Positions 1-13,970 of a DNA stretch of 64,000 nucleotides are shown here, piece after piece. Position 1 is the first letter of the stretch; every line of letters starts with the position of its first letter. Below the pieces are notes generated by a model, which did no database searches, had not been told where the DNA came from, and was given only the letters and a program-made list of their open reading frames with translations. Both the position numbers and the translations under genes were made by a program. The stretch is taken from NCBI GenBank assembly GCA_013365325.1, contig JABVXV010000230.1:1-64000 (forward strand), in the 5' to 3' direction. This DNA is from Dipetalonema caudispina. Its lineage: Eukaryota > Nematoda > Chromadorea > Rhabditida > Onchocercidae.

Positions 1-117
<117 letters not shown>

Positions 118-3100
118 TGTTTTCATTATTTCGTCAATATCAAAGTCGGAATTCTAAGCATCATTGTAATCATTTACTGCTAGTATCAATTGCGATTATG
201 ATTATTGCACGCAATTTTGTTCAATATTTGATTAAATTTGGTCAATCAACACGAAAGAAGGATTAATTAAAGATTAAGAAAGGATTAGAGAAATTAATTG
301 TTTTCCAAATCGATATTTGTATAAAAAGTGATGACAAATATTTACAAATTAATGTCGGAAAAAAACAGAGACGTATTAAATAAATGCAGTACTGAAAAAG
401 ATATGATGTCGTATGTTAAATGAACATTGTGCTAATTTGCAAAATATTCTTGTCAAATGTAAAAGGAACACAATGGGATTTAATGAAATTAAAAACTCTA
501 AAATTTAGTTAACCAATTTTGAAATGTTAACTGCAAAGCATTTCCAGCAAATTTTATAGTATCTTAACAGCTGACGACGGAGAGTCATTATTGAGAATTG
601 AAATTGTAAAATGCTGGTACCAAACAAATTTTCCGACAATGACAAATGAGAGATAGAAAAAATGAATCGAATTCTAATATGCAACAATATTGGTTGTAAA
701 CAATAAGATTAAATGCTTCCTATTAAAATCATTTGAATGAAGAAATTTCAAAAACAATAAAATAAACATGCACTGGAATATGATCCATCTATAATTCTCA
801 TCTATTAATCCATTTACAAACTGAAATAAAAAAATGAGCAAAAAAAAAGGTAAGATATTTTGCGAAAATTTTGCGAAATCGAACAGTAAGTAGAAATAAT
901 GTACTATTTGCTCTTACAAAAAAAAAATTAAAAGCAAAAAAAGAAATGAAAAGAAGAAGAAAAATGCAAAGAAAAACTATTAACAAATTTTCTTCACTAT
1001 TTCATTCGCATGCTATAATTGTAATATTTTATTAAAATTAAATTCGAATAATATAATTTGCAAATGTGAAAATTGGAAATTTTCCTTTTTTTTTTCAAAT
1101 AAATTTATGAAAATTTTATCAAAAAATACCACGTGAAGTAAAAAATTTAACAATTTATTCATTTGTTGCCAACAGTTTTCTTCGCTTTTTTTATTCTTGT
1201 AAAAAAAGAATGATATCTCTTCTTTTGTTTGCTTTATTCTATTTTCATTTTAATCAACTAAATTTCATTTATCTTACGATTTTGTATTTTTCTTTCGAAG
1301 AAATTTTATCAGTGAAAAAATATACTGCAAAAAATGAAAAACTGATCGGATAACGATATCATGATTTATAATTTTGATTGTAAACAACAAAATATTTATC
1401 AAACAAATGATGTGAAACTTCTCCCTATAACTCGGATATCATTTTGCTATCTTCTTCATCTTTATGTTATTTTTATCCAAACATTCTCAAGAATTTTTGA
1501 AAAGTGAGTTAAGCAATACCTTTTGGTAAAATTAAACAAATTTACCTTATAATTTGAATAATTTCAAAATAACTAGTTTTATTGAAAAATTCTTAATCTT
1601 TCCAGTCTGGTTCTTTTTTTCATAGACTAATTCAGTAAAAAAATTATAACTGAAAAATTTTGAGTCTAAAATAATAGGATGGCTAGGGATTTGGAAGAAG
1701 GGAGACTTCATGTAAGCTGATGATTCATATCTGAAATTGCTTCCGGCAATTTTTAAGCTTGCTTAGACAAGAGTCTAAACTTTCATATATAGTTGAAAGT
1801 TTTTTCAAAAATAGTAATTTTTAAAATAAAATAAAGTGACTAAAATCGATAGAAAATATGACAAGACAAATTAGGCTATCAAAATGATTGAAAATCAATG
1901 AGAAAAGGATATGGAAGAATCAGTTTAAATCATTCAACTTATAATTCATCAAACAAATAGCTAGCAAATGTCAGAAATAAAAATCAATTTTTAATATTAC
2001 TTTCAAGAATGAGCTGAAAAAAGCAAAAAAAAAAAAAGAAAAATTTGATGAATGTTCTCTCGTATCCAATTATTTTATAGTTTTGTCCATTCCATTGAAA
2101 TGATTAATGAGACACATTTAATATATTGAAAATTGGTATCATTACTTTCTGCTAGGGAAAAAGCAACCAATACTGCCGTTTTTTCTTTTTTTTTTTTTTT
2201 TTTCAGAAATCAGACATAATAAGTTATTCATTTACTTTAAAATTAATTACTTATTAAATAATAAGTTTAAAGGTGAAGGATAAAGCAGTAGTTTTGCAAA
2301 GGATAATATTTGCTCGAAGAACTTTACAAGTAAAATTTTTCGACAAATATGATAAAATACTGATAAGGGATGGTATATCAAAAAATTCAATCTTTAATCA
2401 TCGCATTCTATTCAAAACAACATTCCCATTAAAATGCTAAAAGTTGGAGTAAATATCGTTGAAATTTGTTGAACTGAAAATTTTTCAACATTTACTACTA
2501 TGCGAAACATCATATCATATAAAAGTTAATGAAAATTTTAAATCTAATAAATTATAGGTATGTTTTTATTCAGATTATTAAAAAAAACAAAGTTAAAAAT
2601 TCATAAAATATTATGAATGGAATGATTTCATACGGCAAAGTGGTAAAGACAAGAGAGGAAAAGCGTCGAATGAATGGTTGGTTAGAAGAGAGATAAATAT
2701 GCTATTTCCTCCTCTGTTAAGACTTCATTTCCTGCAATCAAATATCCAATTACATGAATGCAACTATACGACGTTCCAACCAGCTCATCATGTTAAGCAT
2801 ACAAACTTTGTAATAGATATAAATAGATTGAAAAATTAGGAGAAATATTTGCTAATTAACCCAATGACATTTAACTTCTACCTTTATTTGGCTCTTTTTT
2901 TTTTTTTTGGATTGGACACGAAATAAAATGAGAAGAAAAAAAATCTGTACTTCAATCTGAATACTTTTTCTTTTTTTCGTTTTTTTTTTTAAAATATAAT
3001 TAAATACAATTTTTCATTTTATTTAATACGAGAATTCAAAAGATTCCTGTACAAGAAAAGAAAATAATTACAATTTTAACAAAAAGAGAATTCACATACA

Positions 3101-4353
3101 TTTCAAATGACATATGCAATTGGTGCATGACATTTTATAGGAATTTTACAACGAAAATTTAGTGAAATTGATCCGAAGCAGAGAGTGAGAGAGATCAAAT
3201 AACCATGGAAGAGTTGTATTTTGACAAATTTTAATTGGATGAAATTGAAATATATGTGAAAAGAAAATAAAAAACAAAATGAAATAAAATTGATTTGAAT
3301 GTAAATATTATCAGATCAGCAAGCTTAGAAATACTTAATTGAAAGAAGAAAAGTAAATGATGAATAGCTTGAAAAGACTAGATTGACTAATTTAATTAGC
3401 AATCTTATCTATCCTTATTACAAGAGTTGAAATATTGGGGAAGTGTGAAATAATAATATCTAAGAAAAGTGGATAGCAGCAAAAGTTTGATGGAAATGCT
3501 GTGTAATTATTTACTACTTCATTGGTCAGCTGTCTTTGTTGTCATTGGTCAATGCTTCTAATATCCACTAGCATTTTCATAACGAAATATATCCTCTTTA
3601 TTTTTCAAGTATATGCAAATTTACATCCACAATAAGTTATCAATCATAATCATATATTGAGCAATAAAATACAACATAAAAGTGAGCAAATATTTGGAAA
3701 TAACAATAATATTTATTGATTCACTTATTTATTTATTTATTTGTTTATTATTATCTGTTATCAATAAGAAATAACAGTTGATTGCAGCGATAATAACTTA
3801 ATTATCATTCATTGTTTACCATCTATTTCATTGTTACAAACTTGTCTTCTAAGTGAGTTAAAAAGAAGCATTGATTAACTTCATTGAAGTACAACAATTA
3901 AAATCGTCATTTTAAAATTTTTCGTATTTTTTCCAATTAATTTTCAAATATTTATTCAATTTCAATCACAATTATCAAATGATAACACAATGGAATTGTT
4001 TGTTGTTAAATTTGTATAAAATGGCAGCATAGTATGTTTTTACTCTAATCGTTTAATCAACATTTAAAACTTTAAATTTAATTTTCAGTATCTTAATTAA
4101 GTTTGGAAAATTTGCAAAAAAATATGCATTTTTTTTAGGTAACAAGACAAACCTCAACATCCCAATCATATTTGCAACAAAACAGATATACTATATAATT
4201 TGAATAGAATTTCCTTATGAAGTATTATCAGATATAAACTTTTTTACCTATTTCCATCTTTTCAACTGCCTAATTTAAAAAAAAAATTTAAGTCCAACTA
4301 TTACAATAAATTTGTTGGCCATTTATGGAATTGTAGGGAGAAAATAAAGATAG

Positions 4354-4401
4354 GATATTAAAATAATAAGATATTGAAATAATAAGATACTGAAATAATT
4401 T
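4354..4401. repeat. three tandem copies of a 16-bp unit
   Basis: Three consecutive imperfect 16-base units, each starting GATAYTRAAATAAT, are readable at 4354, 4370 and 4386. It is a minor minisatellite-like repeat with no nearby gene. Confidence 0.7.
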
Positions 4402-4627
4402 TCACACCAAAACACAAATTTGCAATGAAATTTAAATTTCAGATAAATTTAATTTTCTTGAAATAATTGGAAAAAGGTTTGGTAATCTCACAATGCATCA
4501 ACGGTCATTTAAGCTTAATTTCATTTCTCTATAAGAATATAAAATGTTTTTCTGCATTAATTCTTTTTTCTTCGTAGAAAATTTAATTTCTATTCTTCCT
4601 GGTCATGAACGATTGTATCCTGCCAAC

Positions 4628-4693
4628 TGCATGATCATGATAACGAATATTGCATGCAATGAATGCAACTTGTGAATTGCATGAGTTTGCATG
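4628..4693. promoter_or_regulatory. cluster of four TGCATG motifs
   Basis: TGCATG occurs at 4628-4633, 4651-4656, 4678-4683 and 4688-4693; the second copy lies in the palindrome TGCATGCA. This hexamer is the known binding element of Fox-1/RBFOX splicing factors when transcribed. In non-transcribed DNA it could only be a DNA-level site. No exon is close by, so a function is inference. Confidence 0.3.
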
Positions 4694-7600
4694 AATCATA
4701 GATAAAATTTCAAATTAGTTATTTTTTGTTAATATTTTGAAGAAAGCATAAAAGGAAAAACAAAAATGGCATTATGGAAATAATTAAACCAAAATAGATT
4801 GATAACGAATACAGTAATGAATATATGAATATTTTATTACTTCATCTAAAATAACCAATGGCTATTATTCAATATATGCCTTCGTTTTTTTTATCTCTCA
4901 ATATTCTACAACCTTTCCCAAAGATTTAAATGATCCTTGTTTGTTTACTTCATTCGTCTCCAAATACATTTCATGAATGTAATTAATTTAATTTGACCTC
5001 TATTATTTTTATCATCGTTTATGCTATCACTTGCAAGTTTGCTAAGATTTTATCAATAACAAAAAAAAAAAAAATAAATGAATCCTTAAATTAATTCAAA
5101 ACATTCATTTTAATTTAAACAATTCAAGTTAATAAGTTGTTTTATTCCCTTTAATATTTACAGACTATTATCTAAATTACAATTAATTATTTAAGTTAGA
5201 AAAATTGGTTACATGCAATGTTTAGAGAAGCACAATTGTAACTATTATTTTTCTATTTACCTCAATTATTTTCTCAAAATCTTTATAATATTACATCAAA
5301 ATACTTCGATCATCTTTAAATTAACTGGACATTTTCTTTTTTTCCTCTAAAACTGATTTTAAAATGTTGCTATTTCATTAACTTCCTCGATTGCTTCTCT
5401 TCAAATTGCTTAATGATAATAATCAATAATCAATGCTCAAATTTCTTAGATAATTTCCAGTCTGAAATGACTAAAAATTTGAATTTTTTCTCACAATTTT
5501 TTTACCATTTATTCTAAAATTGATCTTAAAATTAGCACTTTTTATAACTGATATTCCATATCTATTAAAAATATATTATATTAATTGCAATAGAAATTTG
5601 ATTATAATCACATCTATAATCACTTTGCAAAAGTCATTAATAAGATAATCAATACTTTCATTATATGTGTAACTTAACTAAAACTTATCACCAGTTGATG
5701 ATAATTCAATTTTAGTTTCCATAGGTGCTGCAAGCAATCTGTTAGTTCCATCTTTTATTATAACCTTTATTAACAGTGATTTTTAAGGAAAATAATGACA
5801 AGGAACATTTGGAAAGGTCAGTTAAAACAAACTATCGCTACGATCAGATAACACATATCTGACGATAATTGATAATCATGATCATAATATCCCATTGAAA
5901 GAGTTCAAGTAACGGAATTACTAAGAAATTTCATCCCGAAATATTCGATAAGTTATGCAAACAACGCATTATATCTTGAATAATCGTTATCATAATTACC
6001 GAATGTTACGATAATAATAGTAACTCACATAATCATGATTGCATTTATAATCAAATTATTACACTCACAATCGTGAAGAAGAATGAAAAGTATGAGGAAT
6101 GTAATTTTGGAAATTAAATTAATGGAACAAAAACTAGAAATGAGGTTAATAATCGTAGTAAATATGATGACAAGTTTTCAAAATTTGTTTCTATTTGAAA
6201 AGAAAGATTTAAATGAATGGATAATTTTTCACCAAAAGAATTTAAAAAAATCGTTGAAATGTAAATATTTACTGGTTAGAAGTTTTTTTTTTAGCATGTT
6301 ATCATAGCATAATATCATGGATTAAATCCTTTGCACTTGTACTTTTACCAGCAAATCTATTCTTTAATTAATTTTCAAGTGAATAACTTTGTCTTTAAAA
6401 CAGCTGACAAATTCCGAGATCAATTCCTTCACTTTTCTCATTAAAGTTTTATTTCATTTGATTTCAAAAACTGTTCGAACAAATGTTTTTCTTCTCAACA
6501 TCAGGTTTAAATTATGAAGATAAATAGAATTGCATCAGTAAAAACTAATTTTTCTTTGTATTTCCAGCAACTTCAACAATTTTCTCAGGAATAAAATGTT
6601 GAATAAAACATACTCAACATGTAAGGAAGTATAGGTTGAATTTTAGCTAAAGGATAAATTAGCAGTAAGGAGGTAATAAGTTGAGGGGAAAAGGAAGGAA
6701 ATAATTTTAACCCATCTAATGATTAGAATATCAATGAAATATGACTTCCTAATTATTAATTTTGAAGTAGGATAGTTTAAAATTAAACTTTTATTGTTTT
6801 CAACAAACAATTTTTCCTTTCAATTTAATCGCTACCAAAATTGACATTCATAAAAGAGGGAAAGAAAACATATGGTGGGATAGAATTAAAAATTAATAAG
6901 TTAATTCATTTTTTAGTACTACTCTCATCTAAACAAAACTAACACTTAAACGCTTAAGTAGATTGAACAATTTTGCAATAATGCAGCAGTTTAGTAGTAG
7001 GGAAGATGATTGAAAACAAAACGAAGGAAATAAAAAAAGGGAGAAAAACTGAGCAATAATTCATGAATGAATAAATCGATGTTTGGACCTAACTAGACTT
7101 TTTACATCAAATTATTCGTAATAAATACTAAAACGAAAGATTTATCACGAATAAATAAAATATTTCTAAGATTAAAATAATTTTTCGTATGTAGCAGTGT
7201 TAAAGAAATGGTAAATATTTATATCGACGTCGATTGCTACTGCAAATTGCATGTAGATTGGATTAATTAAATTTCTATTTGTGTTGTAAATCATTGATCG
7301 TTTAATCATTATACTCAAATTATTGCAATATTGATTGATTTAAGCATAAATTTTTTAAAATTATGGGTAAAATATTTGAATGTTTTATTTTTTCAGTAAT
7401 AGCGGGAAAAAAAAAAAACAAAAACAAATAGAATTTATATGAAATATGATGGAACGATAGATGACGCAACTAAAAATATTATTGATAACGAAAAGCAATA
7501 GCAATGAAATAATGAACAAGGAGGAAATTAAAACAATTTTTTATTATCACAATAAATGATAAAGTGAAGACGAGTGGAATTTTCTTTTCTGTGAACTATC

Positions 7601-8399
7601 TTTAAAAACAATCTAATAAAAGAAGTGAATCAATTTCTATTAATTGCAAACATTTTTCTAATGAAGCAGAAAAACTAAACTATGACACAGCTAACTCAAA
7701 AAAATGAAACTGTATAAACAAAAAAAAAAAATTTTTTATCCAAACCGGGATTTTTACTGAAGAATCTAAATCAGCAATGTCATGTATTTAGAATTTTTCG
7801 AAACGAAAAAGACTGACTCTATTTAGTAAACTGTCTGTAGACGATTCTATCTCACCATTCCTGTGTCACTCAGTTAATCTTTTTTAAAAAGTTAATGAAA
7901 CTTTGCAATATCCAAATCAGAACTGCAGATTAGAATGATCACTGTGACCATTATTATTGATCATGTAAGTGAAAACTACAAAAGAAAAAAAATACAAACA
8001 GCGTCTAGGAAAGACAAGTGTCGCACAACCAAACAAAAACAGACGATATGATGAATGAAAATGATCAATCAAATGATCTTCAAAAATTTTGTTGAATTTT
8101 TAAAATAATTTCTGTCTTTCAAAGCAATTTTTGTTTTGTCATATCACTTCTAAGTTATTACCTTTCTAGCAAACTACAACAAAATCATATTTTTCTAATC
8201 CAGCTCAAGCTGTAATAGTCTCTTATTTTTAGATTCCCAAATCCAGAAATATTTATCGAGAGATTGACTTTTCAGGACTAAGAGGTATACGTTTCAGACT
8301 TGGTTTAGAATTCATTGGTACAATGAGAATGAGTAAATTTGCAAAATTACTACTTCTCCCAATACGCCATATAAACCTCGGGAAAAGGGAATGTATATT

Positions 8400-11269
8400 T
8401 CAAGGAACACATGGCCTACGTAAATTAGGCGCCTGTTCTATGAGTTTGACGCCGTCCATAAAACGACCATAAGCATTTAGCAAATTTTTAGGTGATTTTG
8501 GGTCAAGATCGACGATTTTTACAGAATAAGCAAAACTGATATAGCCAGCTCCAGATGCTCCGATAACTCGCACAATTTGCTGTCCTGATGATTGCGCACT
8601 TTGGGTGGCAAACGCAAGTGGATCAACTAATCGCATACTAATCATCAACGAACAATCCTTCATTGTAGCAGCCAAAAGATAACGCTCGACCAGAGCACGA
8701 TCTGTGTTCTGATGCAGGAATGCGACACCTTTCCTTGGTAGTAAGCATTTGTCCAGCAATTCTTTCTGTAAATGAGAAATATTAATAGCCTTATGTGAAA
8801 AATTTCCCGACGGTAACACGGTTGCATTTGGTACATCACATATAGAAGAATATCTAATGCAGGCTTATGCCAACTCAAATATATTTTTAATTCATTTGTA
8901 ATTTGATTATACTAGGAATAATCAGCGAAAATAATAATAAACAAAATAGAAGCAAATCCAAAAATCTTTCAGAAAGTCCAAATTCTCGAAAATGAAAGAA
9001 CATATCACGGTAAATCATATCTAACCTGCACTGTTTCAGGAAGATTTGTGTAAATTTGGTAAGCACGAATTATACCAATCGTATCGATCCGCTGCCCTTT
9101 AAGTAACTTTGTAAGAACACCTGAATCATGCACAGCAAATAAATCGTCCGAAGGCGCATCCACCAAAATGCAACATAACTGCAAAATCTCCAACTGTGAT
9201 TTAAAACTCGCGTTATAGAAATAGAAAGAAATTTTATTAAAAGCTAATATATTTCCAAATAAAACCTGTAGGACCAAATAAAAGTATGCAACAAAAATTG
9301 CATGGAAAATATTCAACAACTTTTCAGTTGAGAAAAAAGGTGGTCAAAGAAGATGACAATAATCAATCCCCTTTACAATGCACATAGGATAGCCATAGTA
9401 ATGCCGAATATCACGGGAAGTGAGGACATTTCAAATTTTTATTTAAAAATACTAAATGAAGGACTGGATACGAAAGCAGCTTAATCAAAACTATAGGAAT
9501 TTGTATATGAAATCAAAAACGTAAAAAAAAAAAAAAAATAACTTACGGCATTGATTAATTGTTGAACGGAAACAGAACCGTCACGAAAAAGTGTTTCACG
9601 AAGCTGCTCGCCCGTCAGCTGACGTTCATCAGAATGTATCAAACTTCCATCAAGAAAAATTCGTAGATTTCGATGTGGTACTATGAACAATGAATTAAGT
9701 GCCTTACGCATTCGCTTCAAATCACCGCTGAACAAATCTAACGGACAAAAGTCATACATCTGTTCGAAGGCATCCGAATGGCACTTCTCCAGCTATAAGT
9801 ACTATCTTAAACTTCCATTTCGAAAATTTTTTATCAAAATTTTTTTAAAGGTTAATGTTTTAATAGACCGCTTATTTAATTGAACTATTATATGATTAAT
9901 TTTGCTTTAAGCAATACAAAATACCTCACCTAAAGTGCAAAATGAGACTGCGATTTCAGACTATATTGTGCAATTTAAATGCATAAACATACCTGCAAAA
10001 TGCAGTTGTTGCAATATGGTACGTTGATACCTGGATGATTCTGCATGAAACCTTGTTTAGGCTTAATTTCCACTGTAATTGTTGGCCCAAAATATCGTGG
10101 TGATAAGCATTTCGGAATCCTTGTAGCGTCCATCATTTGCAGAATGCTCACATAACGAACATCCTTTGAACTACAAGATGGAAAAAAGCTCATCGTGGAA
10201 GGATATTTCTTTGGATCGCACAATTCATCGAATGTTTCAATTTTTAAATTGAATGGAAGAGCAGGAATCTGAAAAAAAATCCAGCAGCTCAATTAAATAT
10301 TCCTGTTATGCAAAGTTGGGATGCACCGTGTGCAATTGCAAGACATGAATGCGTTTCTACATTTCGGTGCCATATATTCGCTTTAGTTAAACAACCTTAC
10401 ATTGCATGCTAATACTTACTTATCTTTACTTTATTGCTAAATATTGCAATATTTCCACTGCATAAAAAATAGTACTGCAAACTGCAAATAGCAATAGTAC
10501 TCTTTACATATATTAGAATCATACAATTATTTACTTGCACAAATCATGTTGATAAATGTATTCTGATATCAAGCTATTTTGTTTAGTCCACCTGATAAAT
10601 GGCTGATCTTGGTTGACCATATTTACCAGGAGCTTTGTTGTTTACTTAAAACATCTAGATGTCTACCGTCATGCTTATATAACAGTCACCTAAAGATTTC
10701 CTCCATGTGGGCAAATTCTGGATATTACAGGTAATATATCTTCTATAATACCAGAAAACTTAATTTAAGAACTTACTTTGGCGAGATGATGCAGAGATTC
10801 TGTGTCAATTTCAACAACTTTAGGTTTAACAAGAAACTGTCGACCAAGAAAAGGCACAATTAACTTCTCCAAATATGCAATAACAACATGACATTTTGGT
10901 TTCGTAGTTACATTTCCCGATCTACGCTGCTTTGTCAATCTCCAGGCTATCCTGCAAAAATTACAAAAATCTCCATTTTTCCTCATTCACGAAGTTGAGA
11001 ACAAGATTTTTGTAATGTAAACCTTTTAAGAGATTCATAAAGTTTATAATATAAAGTATGCTAAAAACAGAATGCTTCAAAAAGCAATATGAATGAAAAA
11101 CACACCTTAAACCTGTTTTTTCACATTTTGCACTAATTACAAAATTGGCGCGACCCTCGCCTCGAAAACAAAAGGAACGAAAAGAACGCGGATCGATAAC
11201 TGGTGCTGTATTTTGTGGAACCATTGACCGGACACTGGATACTGAACATTCACCTCCGAATAACCTCAT
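8400..11269 (-). CDS. IPPK: inositol-pentakisphosphate 2-kinase (IPK1 family)
   Basis: This enzyme phosphorylates InsP5 at position 2 to make InsP6 (phytate), the last step of inositol polyphosphate synthesis, in nucleus and cytosol. Exons, in transcript order: 11269-11106, 10951-10777, 10268-9993, 9792-9547, 9193-9026, 8765-8400; phases close and give 464 aa (human IPPK is about 490). Visible family motifs are the nucleotide-binding GEGRANFV (residues 37-44), VEIKPKQGF (179-187), a Cys-rich YCNNC segment (198-202) as in the zinc-binding region, DFCPLDLFSGD (219-229), MKDCSLMI (378-385) and the C-terminal IVDLDPK (427-433) with Asp429 and Asp431. All introns have GT-AG borders. The start is the first in-frame ATG after a possible spliced-leader acceptor; Met16 is an alternative. 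The N-terminus is the least certain part. Confidence 0.93.
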
Positions 11270-11288
11270 ACCTATTAATCATAATGGT

Positions 11289-11297
11289 CTGAAAAAG
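11289..11297 (-). promoter_or_regulatory. possible spliced-leader acceptor upstream of IPPK
   Basis: On the minus strand the sequence reads CTTTTTCAG, close to the nematode TTTTCAG acceptor, 19 bases before the proposed IPPK start. An out-of-frame ATG lies between the site and the start and would open a 10-codon upstream frame. The site could instead be the acceptor of an intron from an unseen 5' exon. Confidence 0.4.
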
Positions 11298-13960
11298 GTT
11301 AATATTTATATGAATATAATGATCAACTAGAACAAGGATAAACGTTTCAGATTGTATAATAACAATAAATAATAGCAATATAAATGTTTGAGTTCTTATA
11401 AAAATAAATCATAACTGGAAATTTCACAGATAATACAATAAATGAAATGAGATAATTCTATTCTTTATGCAAATTATTAACATTTTGACAAACTTTTCAA
11501 TTCACAAACTGATTAATTATCTTTGTAAAATTAATGCGTTTATCAACAATACTTCTCCATAGCATTTTATTTAACTTTTAGTATATGATAGTACTTAGTA
11601 TATGTTAAAACTAAAAACTAATTATACCATATAAGTATTATTCCTGCTTTCTTATCAGGAACTTCTTATCGAAATTCACTTATTGTAATCTTTGCTTTGT
11701 TTCCCAGGTAAATTGGGAAACAAAAAAATATAAAATTCGAAAATGAAATTTGACCAACTATCATTACATTTCCCTTCTCATGTCTGCATGTAACAATTTG
11801 CACACTATTAAAATTTTAATGATCAAGAATGCCCTTCAAAAAAAAAAAAGAAAAAAAAAAACAGGAAGTTCAAGAAAACGAAAAAAAAAAGGAGAGAAGA
11901 AGAATAATGTATACATATGATCATTATTACAATACTAACAGCTAACATTTGATCAATGGTACCTTTTATAATAAATCATATTTCATTAGTTCTATGAAAA
12001 AATTTTTCCTACAACAATAAAATGAATAGAATATTAAATGTATTAAGAGAGGAAAAAAGATATTATATGGAGTATTATAAAAATTACTTTAACATATGGT
12101 AATATTAAATAAAAATGACTTTTCTATAGAGTAAAACATGTTGTTCTTTTAAAAGAGAATCAAAAAAAAAAAGGATTATTTATAAAAAAAATAATTCCAC
12201 ATTATTGCAAAACTGTTACATGAAATTTGTTCACATTATACGCAATCAATCAATGAATGTTATCAAAGATAGAATCCATTGATAGCATTGTCGGATACAT
12301 GAGAAAAAGCTCAAATAATTTCTTACATTTGTACATCGAAAAATTTGATATAAATTGAAGAATATGATATGAAATGAATGAATAATGTTGTAATAACTGC
12401 TACATATATATATGTATGATTATATCATTAAATCATAAAATACCATGGAAATGTCAATATAGAATCATTAATGGATTTTTTGAACTACCACAACGGATTT
12501 AAAAAAAAAAAAAAAAAAAAAATAAATAGCACATGGCTTGTATTCGTTGCAAATTATAAAATAAAAATAGTAACATATGTAAATTCCATCGAAATATTTC
12601 CTGTAATAAATATCAAAATTTAATCATCTTCCTTCTCATCTCCAAAGTTGAAATTTAGTTGAATTATTCGAAATCTGAAATGAATCAATAATTATATGGG
12701 AATAAATTGAACAAGAAATATATACGAATAGCAGATGTAATAATTGTATCAATTCGAAGATTTTTTCATTGCTATGATATGATGTCCTTCAAGTGATACA
12801 TTTTAATTTGATGAAAAGAAATATCATCAAATAAACAATCTTCAACTTCCATTTTGCAGAACTAATTTTGGCTACAATTTAAAGTACGAGAACTAATCAT
12901 TTTCTAAGAGTTGTACTATACAAAACAATGATTATTCCTCACCATATCAACAATCAAATAACTATTATAATTATTTCTTTCTTTTACAAATTTTTTTTTA
13001 CCAACATTTTATTACTATATTTTACAAAGCGAAATTGAAGCACTTCAATAGTTGAAAATATCAATCTTCCGAAAAAAAAAATTAAAACTAAAACGCAATG
13101 AGAGCAAATAAAAAAGAAAAAGAAAAATCTTCAGTATAATTGAACGATACACCACCACAACATAACGAAATGTAACAAATGATTTAGAAAATGATGTGAG
13201 GAATTTAAATGAAATAATAAAAATTGAATTTGCTATTTCAAATCTCATTAATAAGCAAAAAGGAAAAAAAAAAAAAAAAAATTTGAAAAGCTTTGTGTCT
13301 CATATTAAAGAGAAATTACAAAGAAAAAAAAAAGATCCTTCAGATCATATAACAATATCTGGGAAATTGTTCAATCAGATCTGAATGTTGAAAACATTTT
13401 CTGGAAACATTTTATTCGGAAGCATAAGCAATATGTTTAATTGTAAATGTGGAATGAATAACTAACTCTCTGCTATCTTCAAAAATAAACTCCAAAATTC
13501 GTGTCCATACTCGCTCACTAAATCCTCCTCAATTACCACATTGCAGTGGTAATTAAACGATGATCTTTTGTTAGGATAGATTATTAGAACAGGCTACACT
13601 TCCTTGTGCATCTTTAAGACTCATTTAAAATTTTTCTCCCAGTGATGAAGAATTCGAAACATGCAAATAATTGAACTTGCAAAAAAATAATTAAACTCTC
13701 AAAAAATCCTATTACGTAGAACTTCCATCGTTTCTGATTCCCTTCAATCTTATTCATCCAAATAAATAGCAAGTTTTAATCATCTTTAATCAATCGAATA
13801 CCAAGCAATAGCCTACGAAATTGTCGAAATCATCAATTGAATAAAAGCGCAGTAAGCGTTTCTACTTGGTGCAAATGAGTAAATAGTTGCTAAAAAAAAT
13901 CTAAAAAATTCGTTCTTGTGGCTAGAATTAAGAAGTAAAAAGTTCGCATTAATCAAATTT
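11292..13960. other. gene-free AT-rich stretch
   Basis: This lies upstream of IPPK and holds long A runs (for example 11838-11862 and 12500-12522), a short TATATA stretch near 12403-12412 and scattered AT-rich words. Open frames, such as the Lys/Ser-rich one near 13196-13384 and the Phe-rich one opposite it, look like low-complexity artefacts. No gene is supported. Confidence 0.6.
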
Positions 13961-13970
13961 AAATATATCA

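Larger units (their letters stand above)
118..8399. other. gene-free AT-rich stretch
   Basis: I see no supported gene in these 8.3 kb. Open frames here are short, A/T-driven and lack splice-compatible partners. The stretch holds many A and T runs, a short (TTTA)n tract near 3724-3745, three copies of a 16-base unit at 4354-4401, a cluster of TGCATG hexamers at 4628-4693, and scattered GATAA/TTATC words around 5690-6050. It could be intergenic, or it could be the intron of a gene whose exons lie outside the window; the sequence cannot decide this. Confidence 0.6.

Noticed and set aside
6083..6307. 74-codon plus-strand open frame
   Set aside because: Lys/Leu/Phe-rich, A/T-driven, with no splice partners and no recognisable motif.
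8660..8878. Minus-strand open frame overlapping IPPK exon 6 in another frame
   Set aside because: Shadow of the real exon; the conserved IPPK motifs are in the other frame.
13196..13384. Lys-rich plus-strand frame
   Set aside because: Poly-A low complexity; the reverse strand is equally open.
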